A stretch of DNA of 64,000 nt from JAGQLF01 sp964437465 (GTDB lineage: Bacteria; Patescibacteriota; Dojkabacteria; J137), in contig CAYTGI010000002.1 of the NCBI GenBank assembly GCA_964437465.1, forward strand, positions 1-64,000, written 5' to 3'. A program made the position numbers and the translations under genes. The notes beneath the pieces are model-generated. The model was not told the origin of the DNA. It searched no databases and saw only the letters and a list, made by a program, of their open reading frames with translations. Below are positions 17,723 through 26,382 of the stretch, piece after piece; within the stretch, counting starts at the first letter, position 1, and every line of letters starts with the position of its first letter.

Positions 17723-17752
17723 TTGACATATTTTCTATTCTCAGAGTATAAT
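17723..17752 (+). promoter_or_regulatory. Consensus sigma-70 type promoter
   Basis: TTGACA (17723-17728) and TATAAT (17747-17752) are separated by 18 bases. This is the best-matching promoter seen on the plus strand. Transcription should start near 17759, leaving a short leader before the ATG at 17781. It drives a gene with an in-frame stop. Confidence 0.85.
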
Positions 17753-17780
17753 ACGACTGTAAATTTTGAATAGACTAAAT

Positions 17781-19184
17781 ATGTCTTCAGATAGACCTAA
17801 AATAATTTTTGATGAATATCCTATTGAAAATGATAATTTATCTCAAATGAACGAGAAGCCAGTTGATGCTTTTTCGAATGAATTGGGTAAATCGGGTTAT
17901 ATTAGAGAAGTTGTTGAAGCTCATTTCGAGGGAGAGCCTAATTTCTCAGCTTTATCTATTCCCTTTAATAATTTAAGAAGAAGAGATGGTTGCGCTATGA
18001 TGTTAACAGCTTCTGCGATAATGAGAGATATGTCAATAATTCAAGCTCTTCGTAGAGAAAATCGGAATTTTAATGATTTACCAGGTATACATGCTGGTAG
18101 ATTGATTCATATCGCTAGTAAACATTAATCAGATTTTACTGAGGAAGCTGCTGCCAGATTGATAAATATAATAAATGCATATAATGAAGGACTCATAGAT
18201 AGACATTCATTATATCCACGAGTGTATGTGACAGAACAGTATTTCGACTCTGAACTTAATGCTTATCCTTTTGAAAGATATATTGTTGAGGGGATACCAT
18301 TCTTTAGACCAAATCTACGTGAATTACCTCTTGGATTAGCTGAGGTTCTTAAAACCTCAGGAGGTGTGCAGTCCTTAAAAGATGTTGAACAGCATATTGT
18401 TCAGATGATTGATACACTGGGTATTGAATCATCATTTCTATACTTTGCTGCGGGTGGTTTTAGACCTGAAGATATTCCTAATGCTATTCGTAAAAATAAA
18501 GATTATAGATATAGAAGGTCATGGACAGAAGAAGGAGATGGGATTTTAGGTTCCGAGTTGTTTAATCTTAGTTTAATTGATCAAATAGGGGCTATTGTAA
18601 ATTCCTTATCTCAAATAGTTATTGAAAGAGACTCTTATTCAAAAAATAGATGGATTACTCGGAATAGGGAAACTTTTGAATTAGCATTAAGAACAGTAAA
18701 GAGTAATATTCTAAACTTTTCAGGTAACAATGGAATTAGAGATATTGAATTAATCTCTTCAACCTCAGATGAATTGAGAAGATATCCGTTTGGTGTAGTT
18801 AAAATAACTCCTAAGGTAGTATTTCCATCAAAGACTGAGACATTAATGCTTTTAGCTAATTCTGATGAGCACAGACATAAAATATATGTCGTAGGTAAAA
18901 CTAAACACGCTTCTATGGTTAATTTAACTCCGTTATCAATTCATCCTAATGCAGAGCCGCTTGTTTGGCTTGATCTTCTAGATGAGGTTTATGCTAATGA
19001 GATCTCAGCTCAAATAAGGGCATTAGGATTTGATACTGACCAGTTAGTAACGTTAAGAGACTTGTCAGGGGATTCAATTACCGATTTTATCGATAAAGTA
19101 AGAAATATCCAGCATGAAAAGGCTCGTGAAAGAGATAGGATACGAACTCAACGTGAATTTTTAGAGCAAGATAGAAGAAAATAG
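17781..19184 (+). pseudogene. Unknown cytoplasmic protein interrupted by one in-frame TAA
   Basis: A single frame runs from the ATG at 17781 to 19184 (about 467 residues) with one TAA at 18126-18128, after residue 115 (IHIASKH, then stop, then SDFTEEAAARLINIINAY). Reading and codon use continue undisturbed after it, so this is one gene with a nonsense codon rather than two genes; a TTG at 18159 could restart translation. The first part holds RRRDGCAMMLTASAIMRD, which distantly recalls the Cys region of C39-like peptidases. A later His-rich stretch is SDEHRHKIYVVGKTKHAS. I do not recognise the family with confidence. There is no signal peptide. A strong promoter and a good terminator flank it. 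Confidence 0.65.
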
Positions 19185-19211
19185 AAAAAAGCCGCTAATG
19201 CGGTTTTTTTA
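19185..19211. terminator. Bidirectional terminator
   Basis: A six-A run, GCCGC, a TAAT loop, GCGG and seven T form a symmetric hairpin between two convergent genes. Confidence 0.85.
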
Positions 19212-19568
19212 TTAACTTGGGTCTATCTCTCTAACTTCTAATGTTCCATTAACTTCAAACGTTGGGCAACCTTTAGCGATCTCTATTGCATCATCAATTG
19301 TTGAATCAGCATCCAGCTCAATTACGTAGTATCCACCGATTCTATATATATTTTCATCAGCAACAAAACCCTCACTAACTTTCATTTCTTTACCTTTAAT
19401 TTTATATGCTGTTGATTTAAGAGCTTCAGCGTCGACTGTTATATCTGCAATCTTATCAGACCAATCGTACCATTTTTGCATGTGAGTTTGAGCTTCCTCT
19501 TCGCTTAATGTATTCCAAGTTTCCTCTCCAGTACCCATTACTAGTATTAGGTATTTTTTCTTATCCAT
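19212..19568 (-). CDS. YCII-related (DGPF-type) protein
   Basis: This 118-residue protein has the size and pattern of the YCII/DGPF fold. It starts with a hydrophobic strand (KKYLILVMGTGEETWNTL) and continues with a helix rich in Trp and Lys (MQKWYDWSDKIAD). Next comes the KGKEMKVSEGFVADENIYRI region, where the family usually has DGPF or EVKE, and then GGYYVIELDADSTIDDAIEI and a final strand TFEVNGTLEVREI. The function of such proteins is mostly unknown; the fold is ferredoxin-like and dimeric. It lies 40 bases downstream of alaS on the same strand. Confidence 0.8.
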   Translation of the reverse strand: MDKKKYLILVMGTGEETWNTLSEEEAQTHMQKWYDWSDKIADITVDAEALKSTAYKIKGKEMKVSEGFVADENIYRIGGYYVIELDADSTIDDAIEIAKGCPTFEVNGTLEVREIDPS

Positions 19569-19608
19569 TTTAAATTTTTTAAAAAGTATTACTTAATCGT
19601 AACCCAGA

Positions 19609-21525
19609 TTAAACTAACTTTGCCTTAATCCTTCTAATTCCAGCTCCACTACTCTCTTGTTTATCTATTTTAAATCTTTTACCTCCTTCACCAATTATTG
19701 ATGTATTTTTAACGTGTGGTCCTCCGCAAAACTCTTTTGAGAATGCGTCTTCAATATTTTCTCCAAAGTAGTAAACAGAAACAGTATCTGGATACTTTTG
19801 ACCGAATTCCATCTCAGCTCCAATTGCCTCAGCTTCTTCTTTTGGAAGTTCGGCTCTTTTTACTGGAACTGCTTTTTCAATTTGCTCATTGACTATATTC
19901 TCAACTTTTGCAATTTCTTCTTCAGTCAACTTTTCAGAATGACTAAAATCAATTCTTAATCTTTCGCCAGTAATATTTGATCCTCTCTGTTTTACATGAT
20001 CCCCTAAAACAATTTGTAGAGCTCTAAGTAGGAGGTGATGAGCTGTGTGTAGCTTAATTACTTCTTCTGATTGATCAGCAAGACCTCCTTTAAACTTCTG
20101 TTCAGCTCCAGCTCTAGAAGCTTGTCTATGCTCGTCATTTCTCTTATTAAACTCTTCAGTTATTTTTTCACCTTCTTCTTCATCAATTCCGAATTCCTCT
20201 AAAGTCATTTCAAGAGGAAATCCATAAGTTTCATAAACATAGAAAGCTAATTCTCCGTCTAATTTAGAACCGTTATGAACTAGCTTTTGAATTTCTCTTA
20301 GACCGTTGAATAAGGTCTTCCTAAATTTATTTTCCTCTTTCTCCATCTCTTCCATTATTGCCTCTTGCATATCGTCAAGATGAGAATAAGCATGATTCAT
20401 TTTTTCAATAACAGTCTGTGCTAGGTACTTCGTAAAATTATCTTGAATGCCTAATTTCAGTCCGAATCTAACAAGTCTTCTAATAAATCGTCTAAGTATA
20501 TATCCCTGATCTTTGTTAGAAGGTACTACTCCATCAGCGATAATAAATGTAGCTGCTCTTGAGTGATCAGCTAATATTCTAAAATATTTTGTATCTTCGT
20601 TTTCTTGTCCTAATGTTTTGTATTCTTTTCCTGAAAGTTCAGCTACTTTATTCAAAACTGGCTCATAAATATCAGTCTCAAAAATATCTTTTTTGTTTTG
20701 AGAAATCATAACTACTCTCTCAAATCCACCGCCAAAATCTATATTATGCCTACTCATTTTTTCCCATGTTCCACTTTCAGAGTATTGGTACTCCATGAAA
20801 ACATTATTTCCAATTTCTATGAATCTTCCTGAATCGTCATTAATATGGTACTCATCTTCTTCCATAACAATCTCTCCCATGTCGTAGAACATTTCAGAAG
20901 TTGGACCTCCAAGCTCTCCAGGAGCATCAGTAGCTCTCTGCCACCAATTCTTTTTTACATAAGGAAAAATTCTATATTCCCAATTTAGGGCTTCTTCAGG
21001 AGGTTCCTCATTTGGATTCCAAGCTGGAGGAATATTAGTAATATCTTCACTAAAATCAGCTTTGACCCCATAACTTTCAAATGCTTGTTTCCAAGCCTCA
21101 ATAGCTACATCATCTCTTGGAGCTACATCATTTCCAGCAAACACACTGATATATAGTCTTCTTGGATCAAACTCACACTCCTCTACCCAGAATTTCATAA
21201 TCCAAGGAATTTGCTCTTCTTTTGTAAAAGAGTTCAATGACCAATCTCCCATCATTTCAAACATTAAAGTATGTCTATTATCTCCAATCTCTAACCACTC
21301 TTCGTAAGGTGTTCTTAAACATCTCTGTATGTTACACAGTCGATCTCCTAAAGGGTGAGGTTGTCCTGCGAGATAAGGATTAATTGGAAACATTCCAGAG
21401 TTTACGAAAAGTAAAGTTGGGTCATTATTTGGAACTAACGAGACATTTGGGACTTCTTTACAGTTTCTTGGATCACTTGTCCAGAAATCTATAAAGGATT
21501 GTCTTATTTCTTCTGAAGTTTTCAT
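19609..21525 (-). CDS. alaS: Alanyl-tRNA synthetase, short form
   Basis: Charges tRNA-Ala and edits mischarged Ser or Gly. The catalytic core begins at residue 1 with LLFVNSGMFPINPYLAG (motif 1 area), RHTLMFEMMGDWS and a motif 3 region GGGFERVVM near residue 256. The editing domain is present with HTAHHLLLRAL near 495 and the zinc and editing motif CGGPH near 602. The protein ends at SSGAGIRRIKAKLV, residue 638. About 230 residues are missing compared with the usual 870, mainly the C-terminal C-Ala domain. The T-box leader two genes upstream probably controls it. The ATG has no Shine-Dalgarno sequence. Confidence 0.95.
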   Translation of the reverse strand: MKTSEEIRQSFIDFWTSDPRNCKEVPNVSLVPNNDPTLLFVNSGMFPINPYLAGQPHPLGDRLCNIQRCLRTPYEEWLEIGDNRHTLMFEMMGDWSLNSFTKEEQIPWIMKFWVEECEFDPRRLYISVFAGNDVAPRDDVAIEAWKQAFESYGVKADFSEDITNIPPAWNPNEEPPEEALNWEYRIFPYVKKNWWQRATDAPGELGGPTSEMFYDMGEIVMEEDEYHINDDSGRFIEIGNNVFMEYQYSESGTWEKMSRHNIDFGGGFERVVMISQNKKDIFETDIYEPVLNKVAELSGKEYKTLGQENEDTKYFRILADHSRAATFIIADGVVPSNKDQGYILRRFIRRLVRFGLKLGIQDNFTKYLAQTVIEKMNHAYSHLDDMQEAIMEEMEKEENKFRKTLFNGLREIQKLVHNGSKLDGELAFYVYETYGFPLEMTLEEFGIDEEEGEKITEEFNKRNDEHRQASRAGAEQKFKGGLADQSEEVIKLHTAHHLLLRALQIVLGDHVKQRGSNITGERLRIDFSHSEKLTEEEIAKVENIVNEQIEKAVPVKRAELPKEEAEAIGAEMEFGQKYPDTVSVYYFGENIEDAFSKEFCGGPHVKNTSIIGEGGKRFKIDKQESSGAGIRRIKAKLV

Positions 21526-21581
21526 AAAAAGTTTTAAGTAATAAGTTATAAGTTGCTAGTAATAATTTTATATTCGTTATT

Positions 21582-22103
21582 TTAAAAGTAATATTTATCT
21601 TTAATCCAACTTGTTGGATTGTTAAAAATGTAAGATCTGATATTGTGAAGTTCTTTTTCGTTTCTAATTATTCTATCGTAATAAGATCTTTGCCATTTAA
21701 TGGAACTATTTGGGTGGTTTTTATTGATAAACCTAGTTACAGATGATTTAAACTGTTTAATAATATTGGGTAATCTTTCATTCATTCTAGATATTGCATC
21801 TTTTTGTAGGGACAAACCATGGTTTGTCCCTACGTCTTGGTCAGTAATAGGTAATAAATGTAATATTCCGTGAAAATGATTAGGCATAACAACAAACTCA
21901 TCTAATTCCACGTTTTTAAAGTGGCTCGGGATTTCTTTCCAACAATTTTCCACAATGTTACCAAAAGGTGAAAGAACCATCTGAAAGTCTTTAATTTCTC
22001 CAAAAAAGTTGCCCATGTTTTTAGTACAAGTTGTAATAAAATACGAACCCGCTTCATTATAGTCATATTCCTTTTTTCTATTCTTCTTTCTCTGCTTTTG
22101 CAC
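21582..22103 (-). mobile_element. RAYT/IS200-like Y1 transposase gene
   Basis: The 173-residue product is a REP-associated tyrosine transposase of the HUH class. Motifs are GSYFITTCTKNMGNFFGEI near the N-terminus, the metal-binding FVVMPNHFHGILHLL near residue 75 (His-Phe-His), and a C-terminal SYYDRIIRNEKELHNIRSYI that carries the catalytic Tyr in YYDRII and the family's IxxYIxxNP-like end. These enzymes cut single-stranded REP hairpins. The start overlaps the HAD gene's end by 26 bases, so it has landed inside a transcription unit between HAD and alaS. A perfect 28-base palindrome lies within it. Confidence 0.88.
21806..21833. repeat. Perfect 28-base REP-like palindrome inside the transposase gene
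   Basis: GTAGGGACAAACCA is followed directly by its exact reverse complement TGGTTTGTCCCTAC. The unit has the look of a REP hairpin, the target of RAYT enzymes. It is read in frame as GTNHGLSLQ in the variable region between the HUH motif and the C-terminal helix. Confidence 0.85.
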
Positions 22104-22731
22104 TTTTAAGTTTTAAAATTAATTTACTTAGTTCTTTTGGTTCATTAATAAGGTTATCTGGATTTTTAGCCCTAAGGGCTTTTTCTGAATTGTATCCCCA
22201 AGAAACTGCTACATGTCTTAATCCAATTGATCTTGTGGCTTTTACATCTCTAACTTCATCTGTAACGTACATTGTTTCGTTAAGATCTAGTCTGTTAATT
22301 TTCATAAATCTCTTTAATGCTCTTTTTTTACCAAAAAAACTCACACCTCCTCTAAAAGATTTGAAATTATTTAATATTCCTTCTCTTTCAAGCATACTAG
22401 CAATATTTCTATTTGAATTGCTTGAAAGAATAAATAGATTGAAGTCTTTAGATAATTCTAAAATAACTTCCTTAATGCCAGAGATTAAATTAATATTTTC
22501 AATTTCAGTTCGCATTTTTCTTCGGGCGAACCTAACTACAAATGGAAGAATCCAAAAAGGAATTTTAAGTTTAGAGAAAATCTCTCTTATCTCATAGTCT
22601 CTAAATTCCTCCACGTTAATTTCTCTCAGTCTTTGTAATCTGAATTTTTCCGAAGCTTCATCTAAGCTACTAACTAGTAGTGGAAAACTATCTGCAATTG
22701 TTCCATCAAAATCAAAGATTATATATTTCAT
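22078..22731 (-). CDS. HAD-superfamily phosphatase (phosphoglycolate phosphatase-like)
   Basis: This 217-residue protein starts IIFDFDGTIADSFPL (motif I, with the nucleophile Asp and acid-base Asp). It continues with LFILSSNSNRNIA (motif II Ser), FFGKKRALKRFM (motif III Lys) and TMYVTDEVRDVKATRSIGL (motif IV acid pair). A helical cap lies between motifs I and II. The substrate cannot be told from sequence; phosphoglycolate or another small phosphate is likely. The ATG comes 10 bases after the T-box terminator stem, so expression should depend on read-through there, like alaS downstream. Confidence 0.88.
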   Translation of the reverse strand: MKYIIFDFDGTIADSFPLLVSSLDEASEKFRLQRLREINVEEFRDYEIREIFSKLKIPFWILPFVVRFARRKMRTEIENINLISGIKEVILELSKDFNLFILSSNSNRNIASMLEREGILNNFKSFRGGVSFFGKKRALKRFMKINRLDLNETMYVTDEVRDVKATRSIGLRHVAVSWGYNSEKALRAKNPDNLINEPKELSKLILKLKSAKAEKEE

Positions 22732-22733
22732 AT

Positions 22734-22984
22734 TAAAAAAAGCCGTCCTCTGAACTAAATTAGTTCAGAGGACGGCTTTTACCGTGGTACCACCTCTATT
22801 CATATATACTTTTCAGTATATACCTTTGCAACCTAAAGGCTGACTATTCTATTACGTGAATTAATCCGGAACTACTTATCTCGTAGTCTGCTTACAGGTG
22901 GCTGTTAAGAATATTAATACTGATTTTCACCATCCATCAGCTCTCTTAGAATAATCTTTCTTAACTATTCCTGATCATTGCATT
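22734..22984 (-). promoter_or_regulatory. T-box leader (alanine specific) controlling the HAD-RAYT-alaS operon
   Basis: Read on the minus strand. The T-box sequence AGGTGGTACCACGG (22795-22782) is followed by a terminator with a 16-pair stem. AGAGG before it can pair with CCUCU inside the terminator arm to form the antiterminator. Upstream, GAGAGCTGATGGATGGTG has the look of the Stem I distal region. On the 3' side of Stem I, ACAGCCACCTG puts GCC (22902-22900), an alanine codon, at the specifier place, followed by the usual A. The bulge UGGU would pair with an ACCA tRNA end, fitting the A73 of tRNA-Ala. Confidence 0.85.
22741..22777 (-). terminator. T-box terminator stem
   Basis: AGCCGTCCTCTGAACT pairs perfectly with AGTTCAGAGGACGGCT (16 pairs, five-base loop) and is followed by seven T on the minus strand. 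Confidence 0.95.
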
Positions 22985-22990
22985 TATAGA

Positions 22991-23019
22991 ATTATACATT
23001 TGGTTGAAAACATATGCAA
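22991..23019 (-). promoter_or_regulatory. Promoter of the T-box operon
   Basis: On the minus strand TTGCAT (23019-23014) and TATAAT (22996-22991) are separated by 17 bases. Transcription would start near 22984, just ahead of the T-box Stem I. Confidence 0.75.
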
Positions 23020-23118
23020 TACCGCTGAACGTACCAAACTACTTAAGTACCTGAGTACTCAAATACAGAATTTTCCTTTTAACTTTTGAATTTATTTTAA
23101 TGTATACTGATTAAGAGT

Positions 23119-25719
23119 ATGAAGTCTTTTTTAAAAAAGTTAACAAAAATTAAAGCTAAAAATCTCCCAAGATCTTTTTGGATTTTCATGCTTATTACAA
23201 TGCTATTAGGATCTATTCTTCAAGTTGGAGCGTTATATGGAAATCCTGCTTTAGATGAATCAGTTATAGAATCTACCCCTGCTGACAAAACTATTTGGAG
23301 TTATCAGGGACCTGAAGAGATTGCCTTACTTACTGATGGCCAATGCCCAGGTTACGACAGTAGGCTTGGAGGAGTTGGGGGATCATTAATAAGGAGTGTT
23401 GCAGAAGGGATCACTCTGAACCAAGATAATGCAACCTGTGCAACCATTGCTTTTAATAACGGTGATCCGAGAATGCTTGCAGAAATTTTAAATGATTCAC
23501 ATGAGGATAATCTAATAGAAAATCTTTTCGCTATTAATGCTATGGTTTTAGATCAAAGGCCTGCAAGTGGAGCTGAATTTGTTGAGAGTAATATATATGC
23601 TTTATTGAATTCGAATTCTGTTTCAGCCCAAGATGATGTAAATCTTTATTATAGAGGTACTGGTTTTGATCTTTTAAGACCAATTCAAGCTTTTTGGAGT
23701 TGGTCAGTGGCTCTAGTCTACTCCCTTCTTATATTTGTAATTATTATTGTGGCATTTGGAATTATGTTTAGGTCTTCATTAAATGGAGGCTTAGCGGTAG
23801 CTCTTCAACAATCAATACCAAACATTGCGCTCGCTATGATCCTAGTTCCACTTAGTTACGCAATAACAGGTCTATTTATTGACGGTATAACAGTTGGTGT
23901 TAATGTTACACATCAGTTCTTACTTGGTGCAGGCTCTCCTGGGAGAGGGGTGTATGATGCAAGAAATGAAGATTTTCCGACTGAAGGTAGATTCGGTGGA
24001 GTTGTTCCTTATGACTTCGAAGATAGAGGTTTACATGCTGACGACATGAGGGTTAGTTGGCTTTATTCTGGACAAGTTTTAGTAACAGGTGATGATAGTT
24101 TAGGTGCAGGAGTAGGCTCATTAGCAGAAGGAATTGGGATGATATTCGGTATAACTAGTTTTCTAGAAACTCTTGGAATTGGACATTGGTTTATACCAAT
24201 CGTTAATTTCTTACTTGGTCTTTTATTACTCATAACGGGTTTCAGGATCTTTGCGAAACTTATAGTTAAATATATAATGCTTATATTGATGCCTCTGTTC
24301 GCACCTTTTATTTTCGCTGGGGTAGCTTTACCTGGAAGTGGAACTAAAATTATTACTTGGTATGCCCAACAGATGGGATCTTGTACACTTGCTTACATAG
24401 TTACTTATGCAATGACTTTGTTAACAATAATATTCTCAAGTTCTTTCTTCCTTTCTCAACTTCCTGATGCGGGTGTAGCGACTTTTGTGCCTCCATTAAC
24501 CGCAATGGAGTCGGCATTAGTTCAGCTAGCAGATAACGCCAATACTTCAACAGGGAGCGGATTTTCAGCAGCTGGGGATTTATTACAGTTTACATTTATA
24601 ATAGTAGCTTTTGGAATTTATATGCTAATTCCTAAAACACTAGATAACATTGACGCAGCCTTAGGGGTAGGTAAACTACCTGAATTCTTTGGAGATATAT
24701 TCCAAAGTACAAAAGATTCAGTTGGTCTTGCGAGGGCAACAGGAACAAGAGGTGCCCAAGCCTGGAACTCTAGAGCTAATGTTCTTAGAGCCGATAAGAG
24801 AATACAAAATGTACAGTCTGCTATGAACCTTGTGGACAGAGCTAGAGGGCTTAAACCAGGTGAAGAAGGATCTTATTTATCTAGAAGAAGAGCTCAGTTA
24901 CAATCTCAATTAGCTAGTACAGAACAACGAAGGGCTCAAGCGATTAAGAATGGAAATTATATTCAAGCACGTAACTTAGCTAACCAGGCAAATGCTTTAA
25001 GATCTAGAATAGGATCAGCTGATACTGCACTAGGAGGTGATGGACAAGAGACTGAGGGAGCAAACAAACTTGAAGCAGAAATAGCTTTTGGAGCTTCAAA
25101 AGGATTACTAGTAATGGATGGACCAACTATAAACGCTCTTAGAGATGGAGGAGGGGTTCTTCTTTCTGGAAGTATTGGAGTTAAAAGTGAGGTACCGTTG
25201 TTTCCAGTAAAAAATGCTCCAGTTGGAAGAGCACCATATAAGAATGCTGTCGGCAAAGTTTCTTCCACTGCAGCCAAATTAATACCTAGTCCCGTAACTA
25301 ATATCCCTGCAGATAAGATTGGAATAATAAACAAAGGAGATAATGCAATAAGCGGAGTAAAACCAAATGCATATTTTGAAAAATATTATATTGATCAAAA
25401 TATATTCAAGCTTAATGGTCTTAGTGAAACTGATGTTCAGATATATATTAATGGAGATAAGAATAAAGTGGCTGAAGTTGGGGATGATGGAAAATCATTC
25501 AAGATGAAGCTTTTCTTTAAAATCAATATGCCTTTAGATGATTTCTTGAAGAAAGTGGGGAATGGTAGTGTTTATAAAGCAGAAAATGAAATTCAAATAG
25601 AATTGAGAAATGCATTTGGTTTAAGTACAACAATAAGAACAAATAAATTTGGCTTTAATATTCAACCACAATTTGCAAATATACCTGGTCTACAAGATAA
25701 TCCGACATACACAGTATAA
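23119..25719 (+). CDS. VirB6/TrbL-like polytopic membrane protein of a type IV secretion-like apparatus
   Basis: 866 residues. After a hydrophobic signal at about 18-40 comes an external domain of about 150 residues with several Cys. Five to seven membrane segments follow: ALVYSLLIFVIIIVAFGIMF near 196, ALAMILVPLSYAITGLFI near 235, IPIVNFLLGLLLLITGFRIF near 358, a pair through VKYIMLILMPLFAPFIFAG, LAYIVTYAMTLLTIIFSSSF near 433, and FTFIIVAFGIYMLIP near 494. The last 330 residues are soluble and begin with a coiled coil (about 585-640). The plan is that of VirB6/TrbL inner-membrane channel proteins as found in CPR genomes, inferred from topology rather than a clear motif. No VirB4 ATPase is in the window. 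Confidence 0.55.
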   Translation: MKSFLKKLTKIKAKNLPRSFWIFMLITMLLGSILQVGALYGNPALDESVIESTPADKTIWSYQGPEEIALLTDGQCPGYDSRLGGVGGSLIRSVAEGITLNQDNATCATIAFNNGDPRMLAEILNDSHEDNLIENLFAINAMVLDQRPASGAEFVESNIYALLNSNSVSAQDDVNLYYRGTGFDLLRPIQAFWSWSVALVYSLLIFVIIIVAFGIMFRSSLNGGLAVALQQSIPNIALAMILVPLSYAITGLFIDGITVGVNVTHQFLLGAGSPGRGVYDARNEDFPTEGRFGGVVPYDFEDRGLHADDMRVSWLYSGQVLVTGDDSLGAGVGSLAEGIGMIFGITSFLETLGIGHWFIPIVNFLLGLLLLITGFRIFAKLIVKYIMLILMPLFAPFIFAGVALPGSGTKIITWYAQQMGSCTLAYIVTYAMTLLTIIFSSSFFLSQLPDAGVATFVPPLTAMESALVQLADNANTSTGSGFSAAGDLLQFTFIIVAFGIYMLIPKTLDNIDAALGVGKLPEFFGDIFQSTKDSVGLARATGTRGAQAWNSRANVLRADKRIQNVQSAMNLVDRARGLKPGEEGSYLSRRRAQLQSQLASTEQRRAQAIKNGNYIQARNLANQANALRSRIGSADTALGGDGQETEGANKLEAEIAFGASKGLLVMDGPTINALRDGGGVLLSGSIGVKSEVPLFPVKNAPVGRAPYKNAVGKVSSTAAKLIPSPVTNIPADKIGIINKGDNAISGVKPNAYFEKYYIDQNIFKLNGLSETDVQIYINGDKNKVAEVGDDGKSFKMKLFFKINMPLDDFLKKVGNGSVYKAENEIQIELRNAFGLSTTIRTNKFGFNIQPQFANIPGLQDNPTYTV

Positions 25720-25731
25720 AAACTTCTAAGA

Positions 25732-26382
25732 ATGAAAAGAATCTCAAAGCGAGAAATTAGGAAATTTATTAGAAAAATAAATAAGAACCCTAAGGTTCTA
25801 AAAAATTATCTGCGTAAAAAAAAGGTTCTCAAATATAAAAGGCAATTTGATGCATTAAATGATGAGAGAGATGCTTTATTGGCGAGATCACGCAGAATTA
25901 GTTTTGAGCTAAATAATAGTACTGATGTAAAAGAGCGAGAAGATCTTCAGAGGCAATACTACCAAATCCAAGAGGATGTGAGATGGACTGAAGGTAAGAT
26001 GGAAAAAGTGCTGAATAAAATGTATGAGCAAGCAGCAATCCTCCATAAATATAGAAAACAAGGGAGTGTTACAGATGTTGCTAGTGATTTCCTAGTTAAT
26101 TTAATATTACCAGGAATCTTGTTAGTTTTAGGAAGAATAGCTAGTATATTTGGAATTGATCTAGCCAAGCATGTAAAAAAAGCTTTTGCCTTTACGTGTG
26201 GGTGTTTAGTAGTTTGCTGCTTGTCTTGTTTTTTGATTATGTTTGTTATAGCTACTAGTTTGACTGGTGGTTCAGATACCTCTGAGAATATTGAATTTGT
26301 CAATGAAGAGGGAGGTTTTGAATGTACAACATTAAATAGCTTCGGTGCAAGAGATGAGAGCGTTAATGAATGTGAAGATTAA
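25732..26382 (+). CDS. Coiled-coil membrane protein of unknown function
   Basis: A 216-residue product starting 12 bases after the VirB6-like gene. The N-terminal 110 residues are highly basic and helical with a coiled coil (about 35-105, for example RQFDALNDERDALLARSRRI). A hydrophobic stretch FLVNLILPGILLVLGRIASI follows at about residue 117, then a strong membrane segment with five Cys (TCGCLVVCCLSCFLIMFVI) at about 155-175. The C-terminus is short, acidic and probably outside. Its position suggests it belongs to the same membrane complex as its upstream neighbour. The stop overlaps the convergent Ig-like gene by four bases. Confidence 0.6.
   Translation: MKRISKREIRKFIRKINKNPKVLKNYLRKKKVLKYKRQFDALNDERDALLARSRRISFELNNSTDVKEREDLQRQYYQIQEDVRWTEGKMEKVLNKMYEQAAILHKYRKQGSVTDVASDFLVNLILPGILLVLGRIASIFGIDLAKHVKKAFAFTCGCLVVCCLSCFLIMFVIATSLTGGSDTSENIEFVNEEGGFECTTLNSFGARDESVNECED

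Noticed and set aside
17766..19184. Use of an alternative genetic code to explain the in-frame TAA
   Set aside because: TAA ends many other genes here and UGA is also used as a stop (mnmA, the cohesin-like gene), so no recoding is needed genome-wide.
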